A stretch of DNA of 55,346 nt from Burkholderia sp. Bp8992 (lineage in GTDB: Bacteria > Pseudomonadota > Gammaproteobacteria > Burkholderiales > Burkholderiaceae), in assembly GCF_003853705.1 (NCBI RefSeq), contig NZ_QTQI01000040.1, positions 1 to 55,346 of the forward strand. Direction: 5' to 3'. A model generated the notes under the pieces. The model worked only from the letters and a program-made list of their open reading frames with translations. It was not told the DNA's origin and ran no database searches. Positions 27,158 to 36,204 of the stretch are shown in pieces (within the stretch, counting starts at the first letter, position 1; each line of letters opens with the position of its first letter). The position numbers were made by a program, and so were the translations under genes.

Positions 27158-29277
27158 CCTATCCGAGCCTTCGCGACTGGCTGTTCTCGGGCAAGACGTT
27201 CGCCGCGTCGATGCTGGCGCTGTACCTCGGCCTGTATTTCCAGCTGCCGCGCCCGTACTGGGCGATGGCGAGCGTCTACATCGTGTCGAACCCGTTCGTC
27301 GGCGCGACGCGCTCGAAGGCGCTGTACCGCGCGCTCGGCACCGCGCTCGGCGCGGCCGCCGCGATCTTCTTCGTGCCGCCGTTCGTCGAGACGCCGCTCC
27401 TGTTCAGCATCATCGTCGCGACCTGGTGCGGCACGCTGCTCTACCTCGCGATCTCCGACCGCACCGCGCGCAGCTACGTGTTCATGCTCGCCGGCTACAC
27501 GATGCCGCTGATCGCGCTGCCGACCGTGACCGATCCGTCCACCATATTCGACGTCGCGATCGCGCGGACCGAGGAAATCGTGCTCGGCATCGTGTGCGCG
27601 AGCGTGGTCGGCAGCGCCGTGTTCCCGAACCGGCTCGCGCCGACGCTGATCGAACGCACCGACGCGTGGTTCAAGGACGCCGCGTTCTACGGCCGCGAGA
27701 CGCTGTCCGGGCATATCGCCGGCAAGGCACTGTCGGCCTGCCGGCAACGGCTCGCGGCGACGATCACCGGCCTCGAATTCCTGCTGAGCCAGCTGAGCTA
27801 CGACCATGCGCACCCGCGCATCCTGGCGCGCGCGCAGGCGCTCGCGGGCCGCATGCAGTTGTTCCTGCCGCTGATGTCGTCGCTCGCCGATCCCTTGATC
27901 GCGTTGATGCGCGACCTGCATGTGCGCCCGCCCGCCCTCGACGCACTGCTGGCCGACGCCGCGAAATGGTTCGACGCACCGCTGCCGGCCGTGAAAGCCG
28001 GCACCGACGGCGACATGGCCCATGATCCGGTCGCGGACAACCTGCGCGAGCGCATCGCCGCGCTGCAGCCCGCCGACAGCGCGCTGGCGAGCTGGGATGG
28101 CGCACTGTTGTCGAACGCGTTGTGGCGGCTGCGCCAGGTCATCGACATCTGGCAGGACTGCCGCTCGCTGCGCGCGCTGATCGCGAACGAATCGGGCGTG
28201 TGGCAGCCGCGCTACCGGCACTGGCGGCTCGGCGGCACCGAGCGCTTCTTCGATCGCGGGATGATGCTGTTCTCGACGCTGACCGTCGTGCTCGCGATCG
28301 TGTTCGCATGCTGGCTGTGGATCTCGTCCGGCTGGCACGACGGTGCGGCGGCCGTCACGCTCGTGGCCGTGTCGTGCAGCTTCTTCGCCGCGCTCGACGA
28401 ACCCGCGCCGCTGGTGTTCAAGTTCTTCCTGTCGACCGCCGCGAGCGTCGTGTTCGCAGGCCTGTACCTGTTCGTCGTGCTGCCGCACGTGCATGACTTC
28501 GCCATGCTCGTGCTGATGTTCGCGGGCCCGTTCATCCTGATCGGCACGCTGCTGCCGCGCCCGCAGTTCAACATGGTGACGATGCTCGTCGCGGTGAACA
28601 CGGCCACCTTCATCAGCATCCAGAGCGCGTACGATGCCGATTTCTTCGTGTTCCTGAACAGCAACCTCGCGGGTGTCGCCGGGCTGCTGTTCGCATACGT
28701 ATGGACGCGGGCGACACGGCCGTTCGGCGCGGAACTCGCGGTGCGGCGCCTGCTGCGCGCGGGCTGGGAAGACGTCGCGCGCTCCGCGTCGACGCAGCCG
28801 CTCGACGACCAGCGCAATCACGCATCGCGGATGCTCGACCGCGTCACGCAGTTGCTGCCGCGCCTCGGCGCGTCCGACGACCACCGCCACCCGTCGATCG
28901 AAAGCTTCCGCGACCTGCGCATCGCGCTGAACGCGCTCGACCTGCGACGCTCGCGCCGCCGCCTGTCCGGCGACGTGCCCGACGCGATCGATCGCGTGCT
29001 CGCCGGCGTCACCGATCACTACGCACACTGCGCGGCAGCGAACGCGCGCCAGCCGGTGCCGCCCGCGCTGCTCGCGACGATCGACGACGCGCTGCACCGC
29101 GTGGCCGGCCGCAACCTGCCGGGCACGGCACCGGCCGACGGCGGCACCGCGCCTGCGGCCCCGGCCACGCACCGCCGGCTGCGCGACACGCTGCACGCGC
29201 TCGTCGGGCTGCGCCTGTCGCTGTATCCGGCCGCCGCCGGCCAGGCGCCACAGGCACCGGACGGAGCACGCGCATGA
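27154..29277 (+). CDS. FUSC-family inner-membrane efflux protein
   Basis: 707 aa with two sets of hydrophobic helices (about 15-180 and 370-530) separated and followed by cytoplasmic helical regions, as in the fusaric-acid-resistance/AaeB family. Diagnostic PYWAMASVYIVSNPFVGATRSKALYRALGTALGAAAAIFFVPPF near residues 32-75. Together with the downstream DUF1656, HlyD and NodT genes it forms a tripartite pump for aromatic acids or fusaric-acid-like toxins. Confidence 0.93.
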   Translation: MTYPSLRDWLFSGKTFAASMLALYLGLYFQLPRPYWAMASVYIVSNPFVGATRSKALYRALGTALGAAAAIFFVPPFVETPLLFSIIVATWCGTLLYLAISDRTARSYVFMLAGYTMPLIALPTVTDPSTIFDVAIARTEEIVLGIVCASVVGSAVFPNRLAPTLIERTDAWFKDAAFYGRETLSGHIAGKALSACRQRLAATITGLEFLLSQLSYDHAHPRILARAQALAGRMQLFLPLMSSLADPLIALMRDLHVRPPALDALLADAAKWFDAPLPAVKAGTDGDMAHDPVADNLRERIAALQPADSALASWDGALLSNALWRLRQVIDIWQDCRSLRALIANESGVWQPRYRHWRLGGTERFFDRGMMLFSTLTVVLAIVFACWLWISSGWHDGAAAVTLVAVSCSFFAALDEPAPLVFKFFLSTAASVVFAGLYLFVVLPHVHDFAMLVLMFAGPFILIGTLLPRPQFNMVTMLVAVNTATFISIQSAYDADFFVFLNSNLAGVAGLLFAYVWTRATRPFGAELAVRRLLRAGWEDVARSASTQPLDDQRNHASRMLDRVTQLLPRLGASDDHRHPSIESFRDLRIALNALDLRRSRRRLSGDVPDAIDRVLAGVTDHYAHCAAANARQPVPPALLATIDDALHRVAGRNLPGTAPADGGTAPAAPATHRRLRDTLHALVGLRLSLYPAAAGQAPQAPDGARA

Positions 29278-29311
29278 CCCGACTTTCCAACCTGCCCTTC
29301 CGACCGCGACC

Positions 29312-29524
29312 ATGATCGGCGAAATCGACATCTTCGGCGTATTCGTGCCGGCTCCGCTCGTGCTGATGCTGATCGCCTACCTGATCAACATCGTCGTGCG
29401 CGCCGTGCTCGAGCGCGTCGGCTTCTACCGCCTCGTCTGGCACCGTTCGATCTTCGACCTCGGCATCTACGTGTTCGTGCTTGCCGCCGTCGTCATCGCT
29501 TCCCACCGTCTCGTGGCTACCTAA
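29312..29524 (+). CDS. DUF1656 small membrane protein of the FUSC pump
   Basis: 70 aa with two hydrophobic helices and the family pattern EIDIFGVFVPAPLVLMLIAYLINIVVRAVLERVGFYRLVWHRSIFDLGIYVFVL. AaeX/DUF1656 proteins always accompany FUSC pumps; their precise role is unknown. Located 34 bp after the FUSC stop and 1 bp before the adaptor start. Confidence 0.93.
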   Translation: MIGEIDIFGVFVPAPLVLMLIAYLINIVVRAVLERVGFYRLVWHRSIFDLGIYVFVLAAVVIASHRLVAT

Positions 29525-29525
29525 C

Positions 29526-30506
29526 GTGAAAAAATCCTGGCTCTCGGCAGGGCAAATCCTGCTCACCCTGATCGTTGTCGTCGTGGCCGGCCTCGTGCTG
29601 TGGCGGATCATCAATTACTACATGTTCTCGCCGTGGACGCGAGACGGGCACGTGCGCGCCGACGTGATCCAGGTCGCGCCGGACGTGTCGGGCCTCATCA
29701 CCTCGGTTCAGGTCGCCGACAACCAGGAGGTCAGGCGCGGCCAGGTGCTGTTCGTGATCGACCAGGCGCGCTACACGCTTGCGGAACGGCTCGCCGAAGC
29801 GACGCTCGCGCAGCGCCGCGCGACACTGGCCCAGGCGAAGCGCGAATACGCGCGCAACCTGCAGCTCGGCAACCTGGTCGCGAGCGAACAGGTCGAGGAA
29901 AGCCGCACGCGCGTCGAGCAAGGCGAGGCCAGCGTCGCCGACGCGCAGGTATCGCTCGACACGGCGAAGCTGAACCTGCAGCGCACGACGATCGTGAGTC
30001 CCGTAGACGGCTACCTGAACGACCGGGCGCCGCGCGTCGGCGAATACGTGCCGGCCGGCCGCGCGGTGCTGTCGGTCGTCGACCGCAATTCGTTCCGCGT
30101 CGACGGCTACTTCGAGGAAACCAAGCTGCGCGGCATCCATATCGGCCAGCCGGTCGACATCATCGTGATGGGCGAGCCGCATGCGCTGCGCGGCCACGTG
30201 CAGAGCATCGTCGCCGCGATCGAGGATCGCGACCGCACGCAGGGCGCGAACCTGCTGCCGAACGTGAACCCGGCGTTCAGCTGGGTGCGGCTCGCGCAGC
30301 GCGTGCCGGTACGCGTCGTGCTCGACGAAGTGCCCGACGACTTCCGGATGATCGCGGGCCGCACCGCGACCGTGTCGATGCGCGACGCCGACACGCGCCG
30401 GAACGGCACCGCAAAACCGGCTGTCGGTGCCAGCGCGGCCTCGGCTGCGGCGCCGGCGTCTGCGGCAGCCGCGGCAGCCGCCAGCGCGGCGGGAGCATCG
30501 CAATGA
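29526..30506 (+). CDS. HlyD-family periplasmic adaptor of the FUSC pump
   Basis: 326 aa from a GTG start immediately after the DUF1656 stop; upstream codons overlap that gene. Single N-terminal membrane anchor (ILLTLIVVVVAGLVLWRIINYY). Biotinyl-lipoyl-like half (VRADVIQVAPDVSGLITSVQVADNQEVRRGQVLFVID), alpha hairpin (about 85-150) and second lipoyl half (TTIVSPVDGYLNDRAPRVGEYV). Ala-rich C-terminal tail of low complexity. Links the inner-membrane pump to the outer-membrane channel. Confidence 0.93.
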   Translation: MKKSWLSAGQILLTLIVVVVAGLVLWRIINYYMFSPWTRDGHVRADVIQVAPDVSGLITSVQVADNQEVRRGQVLFVIDQARYTLAERLAEATLAQRRATLAQAKREYARNLQLGNLVASEQVEESRTRVEQGEASVADAQVSLDTAKLNLQRTTIVSPVDGYLNDRAPRVGEYVPAGRAVLSVVDRNSFRVDGYFEETKLRGIHIGQPVDIIVMGEPHALRGHVQSIVAAIEDRDRTQGANLLPNVNPAFSWVRLAQRVPVRVVLDEVPDDFRMIAGRTATVSMRDADTRRNGTAKPAVGASAASAAAPASAAAAAAASAAGASQ

Positions 30507-32002
30507 ACCGGCACGGTCTGCGCCTCGCGGCCGCATTCGCGCCGCTTGCGCTCGCACTCGGCGCGTGCAAATCCGTCGGCCCCGACTACACGCTGCCGCA
30601 GCAGGCGTACGTGAACGCGCCGCTCGCGAACCATGCGCTCGACGACGCGAACGGTACGCTCGTGTCGCGCGACGCGCTGCCCGGCAACTGGTGGCAGCTG
30701 TATGACGATCCCGTGCTCGACGCGCTCGTGCGCGATGCGCTGAAGTCGAACACCGACCTGCGCGTCGCCGCGGCCAACCTCGCGCGTTCGCGTGCGGCGC
30801 TGGAAGTCGCGAGCCAGCAGGGCGGGTTCTCGGGCGGTGCCGAAGCCGCCGTGCAGCGCGCGCAGGAATCGGCCGAGCAATACCTGCTCGAGAACAAGCT
30901 GCCGGTCGTCAACGAAGGCGCGGTCGGCATCAACGTGTCGTACGAGATCGACCTGTTCGGCAAGCTCCGGCGCGGTGTCGAAGCCGCACGCGCAGACAGC
31001 GACGCCGTGAAGGCGGCCGGCGACCTGGCGCGCATCACGGTCGTCGCCGACGTCGTGCGCGCATACGTCGAATCGTGCTCGGCCGGTGACGAGCTGGCGA
31101 TCGCGAAGCAGTCGCTTGCGCTGCAGAAGCAGCGCGTCGCGCTGTCACAGCGGCTGCGCGATGCCGGGCGCGGCAACCAGACCGACGTGACGCGCGGCGT
31201 GACGCAGGTGCGCACGCTGGCCGCCGACATCCCGCGCTTCGAAGGCCGCCGCAAGGTCGCGCAATACCAGCTCGCCGCGCTGCTCGCGCGCGCGCCGGCC
31301 GACCTGCCGAGGGCCGTCGCCGAATGCGAACGGCTGCCGAAGCTGCGCCAGCCGATTCCGATCGGCGACGGTGCCGCGCTGCTGCGCCGCCGCCCCGACG
31401 TACGCGAAGCCGAGCGGCAGCTCGCCGCCGCGACCGCGCGGATCGGCGTGGCGACCGCCGCGCTGTATCCGTCGATCAGCATCGGTGCGTCGGCCGGCTC
31501 GGTCGGCGTCGCCGCCGACCTGTTCTCGTCCAACACGAATCGCTGGTCGTTCGGTCCGCTGATCAGTTGGTCGTTCCCCGTCAACGGCCAGCGCGCACGC
31601 GTGCGCGAAGCCGAGGCCGCGACGGGCGGCGCGCTCGCGCATTTCGATGGCGTCGTGCTGAATGCGCTGCGTGAAACGCAGTCGAGCCTCGCGACCTATG
31701 CGGCCGACGTGCAGCGCACCGATGCGCTGCGCACGGCGTACGAATCGGCGCGCAATTCCGCCGACGAAACGCATCGTCTCTATGCCGCCGGCCGCGAGTC
31801 GTTCATCTCCGATCTCGATGCGACGCGCACGCTGACGAGCGTGCAGGCGCAGGTCGCGGCGGCCGAAGGCCAGGTCGCGGCCGATCAGGTGCGGCTCTTC
31901 CTTGCGCTGGGCGGTGGGTGGGAAGGCGACGGCGCAGCGGTTGCCCGGGATGCCCGCCCCGCCAACGCGCGTGCCGCCGCGACGCCTGCCGGCAACGAAT
32001 GA
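30503..32002 (+). CDS. Outer-membrane efflux lipoprotein (NodT/OprM type)
   Basis: 499 aa; start overlaps the adaptor stop (ATGA). Lipoprotein signal ending LALALGAC with Cys22, followed by KSVGPDYTLP, the standard NodT opening. Two TolC-like repeats; GNWWQLYDDPVLDALVRDALKSNTDLRVAAANL and LLRRRPDVREAERQLAAATARIGVATAALYPSISI are signature stretches. Last gene of the marR-FUSC-DUF1656-HlyD-NodT operon, forming the exit duct. Confidence 0.94.
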   Translation: MNRHGLRLAAAFAPLALALGACKSVGPDYTLPQQAYVNAPLANHALDDANGTLVSRDALPGNWWQLYDDPVLDALVRDALKSNTDLRVAAANLARSRAALEVASQQGGFSGGAEAAVQRAQESAEQYLLENKLPVVNEGAVGINVSYEIDLFGKLRRGVEAARADSDAVKAAGDLARITVVADVVRAYVESCSAGDELAIAKQSLALQKQRVALSQRLRDAGRGNQTDVTRGVTQVRTLAADIPRFEGRRKVAQYQLAALLARAPADLPRAVAECERLPKLRQPIPIGDGAALLRRRPDVREAERQLAAATARIGVATAALYPSISIGASAGSVGVAADLFSSNTNRWSFGPLISWSFPVNGQRARVREAEAATGGALAHFDGVVLNALRETQSSLATYAADVQRTDALRTAYESARNSADETHRLYAAGRESFISDLDATRTLTSVQAQVAAAEGQVAADQVRLFLALGGGWEGDGAAVARDARPANARAAATPAGNE

Positions 32003-32189
32003 TCGCCTCACCGGTATCACTTCACCACATGACGACTGTGCGGCGAAACGCCCTGTGCTTGCGGGTATCCCTGATTCGCGCCATAGCATCCGGAGGACGA
32101 CAGTCACCCGCGTTGACGGTAAGCTGATCGACGCATTTTCATTCACCTGCCGTTGCCGCTCCGGCAGCGGCATCACTCGGAGATCCATC

Positions 32190-32615
32190 ATGCGAACCAG
32201 CGCCCGCAACCATTTCGCCGGCCAGGTCGGCGCCGTCAAGCCCGGTGCCGTCAACGACGAAATCACGCTCCGCACGCAGGACGGCCTCGACATCGTCGCC
32301 GTAATCACCCACGGCAGCGCGGCTACGCTGGGCCTCGCGGCCGGCACGAAGGCGTTCGCACTCGTCAAGGCGTCGTCGGTCATCGTGATGGTCGACGTCG
32401 ACAGCAGCAAGGTATCGGCGCGCAACTGCGTCGCAGGCACCGTCGCGTCGGTCACGAAGGGCGCGGTCAATGCGGAGGTCGTGATCAAGGCCGCGGGCGG
32501 TGCCGAGATCGTCGCGATCGTCACCAACGACAGCGTCGATCGTCTCGGCCTCGCGAGCGGCTCGGCTGCGTCCGCGATCTTCAAGGCATCGAGCGTGATC
32601 GTCGGCGTCGAGTGA
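32190..32615 (+). CDS. Molybdenum-pterin-binding (molbindin) protein with two TOBE/Mop domains
   Basis: 141 aa; GGAG 8 bp before the ATG. Two tandem copies of a Mop domain (about 4-69 and 74-140) that align closely: SARNHFAGQVGAVKPGAVNDEI... and SARNCVAGTVASVTKGAVNAEV..., each ending with KASSVIV. This is the ModG-type di-domain arrangement, which binds and stores molybdate or tungstate in the cytoplasm. Lies 43 bp before the NifQ-like gene, suggesting linked molybdenum handling. Confidence 0.9.
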   Translation: MRTSARNHFAGQVGAVKPGAVNDEITLRTQDGLDIVAVITHGSAATLGLAAGTKAFALVKASSVIVMVDVDSSKVSARNCVAGTVASVTKGAVNAEVVIKAAGGAEIVAIVTNDSVDRLGLASGSAASAIFKASSVIVGVE

Positions 32616-32658
32616 TCGCGAACCGATCCGCGCCGCGTATTCGCGCGGCGCAGTTGTC

Positions 32659-33264
32659 ATGCGGATACACACGATGACCGCCTCGTTCGATCGCGCGCAT
32701 GAACAGGCGCTGCAATCGCTGCAATCTGCGGCAGCCCGTGCCGGCACACCCGACGCACAGCTGTTCGGTACGCTCATCGCAGCACGCGCGTGCCGCAACG
32801 AACTCTCGCTGCTGGGCCTGACTCCCGGACAGTTCGCCGGCCTGCTTGCCCGGCAGTTTCCGCACCTGACGCCTGCCGCGATCGCCGCACTCATGCCGAC
32901 GGTCACGCTAGCACGACTGCCAGCGGCCCACGCCGAGTTCGTCGCGACGCTTCACGCGCGGCTGATGGACGACGCGAATCCCGCCGTCACCCACGACGAT
33001 GCCGACTGCGTCGCATCGATCGTCGCGCATGCGTGCCTGCGCCCCGATCACCTGTGGCGCGATCTCGGGCTCGACGGGCGCGACGCGGTATCCGCAATGC
33101 TCGATCGCTATTTCCCTGCGCTCGCCGCGCGCAACGTCACCCACCTGCGCTGGAAGAAATTCCTCGCACAGGAAGTGGCGGCCTCGCTTGGTGCGCCTCC
33201 GGGTCCCGCACCGGGATGCCCAGGCTGCGAGGATTTCGGCTTCTGTTTTCCGCACGCGCGATAG
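32659..33264 (+). CDS. NifQ-like molybdenum-trafficking protein
   Basis: 201 aa (a second ATG at 32674 is possible). The C-terminal block THLRWKKFLAQEVAASLG followed by C187-x2-C190-x5-C196 (CPGCEDFGFC) is characteristic of NifQ, which carries a Mo-Fe-S cluster and donates Mo to FeMo-cofactor synthesis. The family motif is C-x4-C-x2-C-x5-C; here the first Cys position (182) is Gly, codon GGT at 33202-33204, one base from TGT. No other nif gene is visible. Paired with a molbindin, so a role in molybdenum storage or delivery for other enzymes is plausible. Confidence 0.85.
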   Translation: MRIHTMTASFDRAHEQALQSLQSAAARAGTPDAQLFGTLIAARACRNELSLLGLTPGQFAGLLARQFPHLTPAAIAALMPTVTLARLPAAHAEFVATLHARLMDDANPAVTHDDADCVASIVAHACLRPDHLWRDLGLDGRDAVSAMLDRYFPALAARNVTHLRWKKFLAQEVAASLGAPPGPAPGCPGCEDFGFCFPHAR

Positions 33265-33377
33265 CGTCACGGTGGCCCGGGCCGTCCACTTGCGTCATCG
33301 TCATCGTGGACAGGTGCGACACGCATCCCATAGACGGTCACCTTGCGGCGCGCGCTGCCTGCCGTCCACGATTGCGC

Positions 33378-34439
33378 TCAATGCCGATGCCGGTGATGAA
33401 TGTCGGGAAAGTGCGCGTGGCTGTGCGTGATCGGCAGATGTACGTGCGGATGCGAGTGCGGCTCGTCGCCGTCGTACGCAAAGTCATGCGTATGCTGGTG
33501 ATGTTCGTCGTGCCGATGCCGGTGCGTGTGCTCGAGCCGCTCGTGCTCGTGCGTGTGCTCATGCCGTTCGCGCACATGCAGCCAGATGCCGAGCGCCATC
33601 AACGCCGCGGCGACCCAGAAAGTTGCCGGCGGCAGCGCGGGCCAGATCAGCAACGACAGCACGACGCCGAACAGCGGCGCGATCGAGAAATATGCACCGG
33701 TGCGCGCACTGCCGAGATGGCGTAGCGCGACGACGAACAGCACGAGGCTGATCCCGTAGCCGCCGAGCCCCGTCAGCATCGCCGCGGCCGCCACCGGTAC
33801 GGGGGGCAGCATCGCGCCGGTCGCCAGCGCGATGCCGATGTTCACGGGCCCGGCGATCAGCCCCTTCAAGCACGCGATGACCATTGCGTCGTTCGCGGCG
33901 ACCTTGCGGGTCAGGTTGTTGTCGAACGCCCAGCACAGGCATGCGCCGACGATCAACAGCGCGCCAACCGGCACGCCGGCCCGGCCTGGCGTCCACGACA
34001 GCAGCGTGCCGCCGGCGACGATTGCGACCATGCCGAGAAACACCTGCGTATCCACGTTCTCGCGAAACACGACCCACGCGATGACGGCCGTCAGTACGCC
34101 TTCGAGATTGAGCAGCAGCGCACTCGTCGCCGCCGGCGTGCTCGACAGCCCGAGCATCAGCAACGCCGGGCCGGCCACGCCGCCCGCGACAATCGCGCCG
34201 GCCAGCCACGGCAGGTCGGCGCGCTGCAGCGGTGCGGCGTCCGCCGCCGGTGCGCGACGGTTGTGCAGCCTGCGCAGCAGGATCCCGATGCCGAGCCCGA
34301 CGCCGCTGCCGAGATAGAACAGGCCGGCGACCATGAACGGCGACATCGCGCCGACCAGCGCCTTGGCGAGCGGTGTCGCGGCGCCGAACAACGCGGCGGC
34401 GGTGAGTGCGACAAGAATCGCGGAATGTCTCGGGTTCAT
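33378..34439 (-). CDS. EamA/DMT transporter with long His-rich C-terminal tail
   Basis: 353 aa from the ATG at 34439; the frame continues upstream without family-like sequence. Ten hydrophobic helices in two EamA repeats (about 5-140 and 150-285; SAILVALTAAALFGAATPLAKALVGAMSPFMVAGLFYLGSG). After about residue 290 comes a tail of about 60 residues extremely rich in His, with Glu/Asp (for example HEHTHEHERLEHTHRHRHDEHH), unlike ordinary EamA proteins. This suggests a metal (Ni, Co, Zn) buffering or sensing role coupled to transport. Convergent with the NifQ-like gene. Confidence 0.88.
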   Translation of the reverse strand: MNPRHSAILVALTAAALFGAATPLAKALVGAMSPFMVAGLFYLGSGVGLGIGILLRRLHNRRAPAADAAPLQRADLPWLAGAIVAGGVAGPALLMLGLSSTPAATSALLLNLEGVLTAVIAWVVFRENVDTQVFLGMVAIVAGGTLLSWTPGRAGVPVGALLIVGACLCWAFDNNLTRKVAANDAMVIACLKGLIAGPVNIGIALATGAMLPPVPVAAAAMLTGLGGYGISLVLFVVALRHLGSARTGAYFSIAPLFGVVLSLLIWPALPPATFWVAAALMALGIWLHVRERHEHTHEHERLEHTHRHRHDEHHQHTHDFAYDGDEPHSHPHVHLPITHSHAHFPDIHHRHRH

Positions 34440-34899
34440 GATCCGGTTTGAATTGACATCGAAAATTGGCCGACGTGACTTCGGATCGTGTCGGCGCACG
34501 CTTGCCGCACCTTTCGAAATGCAAGCTGCATCGTGCGGCCCGACGATCCAGTCGGGATTATCGCGCGTCATGATGTCGCGATGACCTCAACCGGATCGTT
34601 CGCATCGTGCTCCGATATTCCGACATTTTTTAGGGAAACGAATTATCTGGAAAATCGATCTGTTCATTCAGGTATGCAAATCATCTACCTGAAAATGGCA
34701 AGCGCATGCCGTACCATCTGACGAGCGCGCTTCGTCGGGATGCGTTGCCTGTCTGACGCGGGATAGGTGTGTGCTGGCCGGCAAGCGCCGGGAAGGCAGT
34801 CCTGACCTGCCTCTGTCGAGGCAGGTCAGTCTGTCGTGTCATGCGCCACATGCGATGTGCATGCGGGTGCGCGCCGTGCCGTAGACGGCGGCGGCGGTG
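34440..34899. other. Intergenic 460 bp with two strong inverted repeats
   Basis: No gene seen. An 8-bp inverted repeat TTCAGGTA / TACCTGAA with an 11-nt spacer lies at 34667-34693 in an AT-richer patch. A perfect terminator-like hairpin is at 34802-34829 (listed separately). The left end should contain the promoter of the His-tailed transporter. Confidence 0.5.
34802..34829 (-). terminator. Perfect 12-bp hairpin downstream of the ProQ-like gene
   Basis: CTGACCTGCCTC / GAGGCAGGTCAG around a 4-nt loop, 70 bp after the stop of the ProQ-domain gene. No long T run on either side. Its perfect arms also make it a candidate 3' end of a structured transcript. Confidence 0.65.
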
Positions 34900-35583
34900 T
34901 TACTCGTTGCCGGCGACCTGCTGCTCGACCTGCGGTGCTGCATCGGTCTGAACTTCTGCTGCATCCACCGCTTGCGGTGCGGCAGCGGCCTCGGCCTGCT
35001 GTTCGGCCTTCGGCGGCGGCTGCGCGCCCTTGGTCGCCTGCGCGGCGCCCTTGTTGCCGGGACGGCGCGCCTTCAGCCGGCGTGCCCGTGCCGCGTCGTC
35101 ATGCGTGACGCGCCCTGCTTCGTTGCCCTGCAGGTCGACGCGCACCGCGTCTTCGACGAGGCACGACCAGTAGCGGTTGCCGCGGCACCACGTCGACATG
35201 GCTTCGCGCAGTTCGGCTTCGGTGAGGCCGACGGCCTGTGCTTCGCGCGCCAGGTCGTCCCAGATGCCGACCTTGAGCGGCACTTTGGGGGCCGGATTCT
35301 TCGGGAACGCGCTTGGAAACTTCCGCTGCAGTTTGCCGATCGCAACGATGACCGGATCGACCGGCGCCGACGGCTTGGCCGAAGCAGGCTTTGCGCGATG
35401 CGGCGCCTTCGCACCGGCACCCGCCTTGGCGCCAGCGCCCGGCTTCGCACCGCGGGACGGCTGGTCGCCGGACTTCGGCTTGGCGCCGGCGTCCGTCGGC
35501 GCTGCCGGCCGCTTTGCGTTGCGCTCCTGCTTGGCCTTCGCTGCGAGCTGCGCCCGCAATTCGGCAAGTTGTTCAAAACCCAT
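34900..35583 (-). CDS. ProQ/FinO-domain RNA-binding protein
   Basis: 227 aa from the ATG at 35583; the frame extends to 35709 without family-like residues. N-terminal coiled-coil-like start (MGFEQLAELRAQLAAKAKQERNAKR), basic Ala/Lys/Pro-rich linker, then a ProQ/FinO domain at about 74-165 (DPVIVAIGKLQRKFPSAFPKNPAPKVPLKVGIWDDLAREA, LREAMSTWCRGNRYWSCLVEDAVRVDLQGN) and an Ala/Gln/Pro-rich acidic tail. These proteins bind structured small RNAs and mRNA 3' ends as chaperones. It lies about 5 kb from the parS cluster. Confidence 0.9.
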   Translation of the reverse strand: MGFEQLAELRAQLAAKAKQERNAKRPAAPTDAGAKPKSGDQPSRGAKPGAGAKAGAGAKAPHRAKPASAKPSAPVDPVIVAIGKLQRKFPSAFPKNPAPKVPLKVGIWDDLAREAQAVGLTEAELREAMSTWCRGNRYWSCLVEDAVRVDLQGNEAGRVTHDDAARARRLKARRPGNKGAAQATKGAQPPPKAEQQAEAAAAPQAVDAAEVQTDAAPQVEQQVAGNE

Positions 35584-36204
35584 AAATTCAATCCACCAGG
35601 AATATAAGGTGTGGTTCGTGCGGCCATGCCGCGCGGCTCGAAAGCTTCGCCGCCGTGCGGGCGGCCTGTCTGCCGCCGATGCGGAACATGACGGGGCCGC
35701 ATCGCGCACGCCACTCTGTTTTCAGGCACCCGGCCACGATGCCGGACAAGGCAGGAGTGGAAGTATACCGGTACGCGCGGTGGCCGGTTGACTCGCCGGT
35801 CTGCATTTGCCCGACCCCGGAGGCCGGAAAGGCGTCCGCGCGGTCATGTTGCGCATTATATGGATACGCTTCCGGATGTCACGCCATTCGAGGACGTCGC
35901 GGAAATCGGGCCAGGCCCGGCTTCGGCACCGGCCCGCATCCGGCGTGCTGCATTCCGTGCGACGGACGTCGAACCCCGGCGCGCGACAGGTCACCTGTAC
36001 GCCCCCTCGGTGGTACCGCACGCACCCTCGACTCGTTGTGTCCGCATCGATCGCGCCGCGTACATGGATGCCGGAAAATGCGTAGTATGGCCGGATCGAT
36101 GTCGTCGGCAGCGCACTTCGACCCGTTTCGCTGCACGCCCGGTCAGCCGGCGACATTCGCCTTTGCCTGCGAAAAGAACCGGTTGTACGAAACGGAGCGG
36201 ATCC
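35584..36204. other. Gene-free 621-bp divergent interval
   Basis: Lies between divergent ProQ-domain and DUF2889 genes and must hold both promoters. Frames here are shadow-like. I saw no repeat or motif worth naming. Confidence 0.4.

Noticed and set aside
26545-29331. 928-codon frame on the minus strand
   Set aside because: Shadow of marR and the FUSC gene; no family-like sequence.
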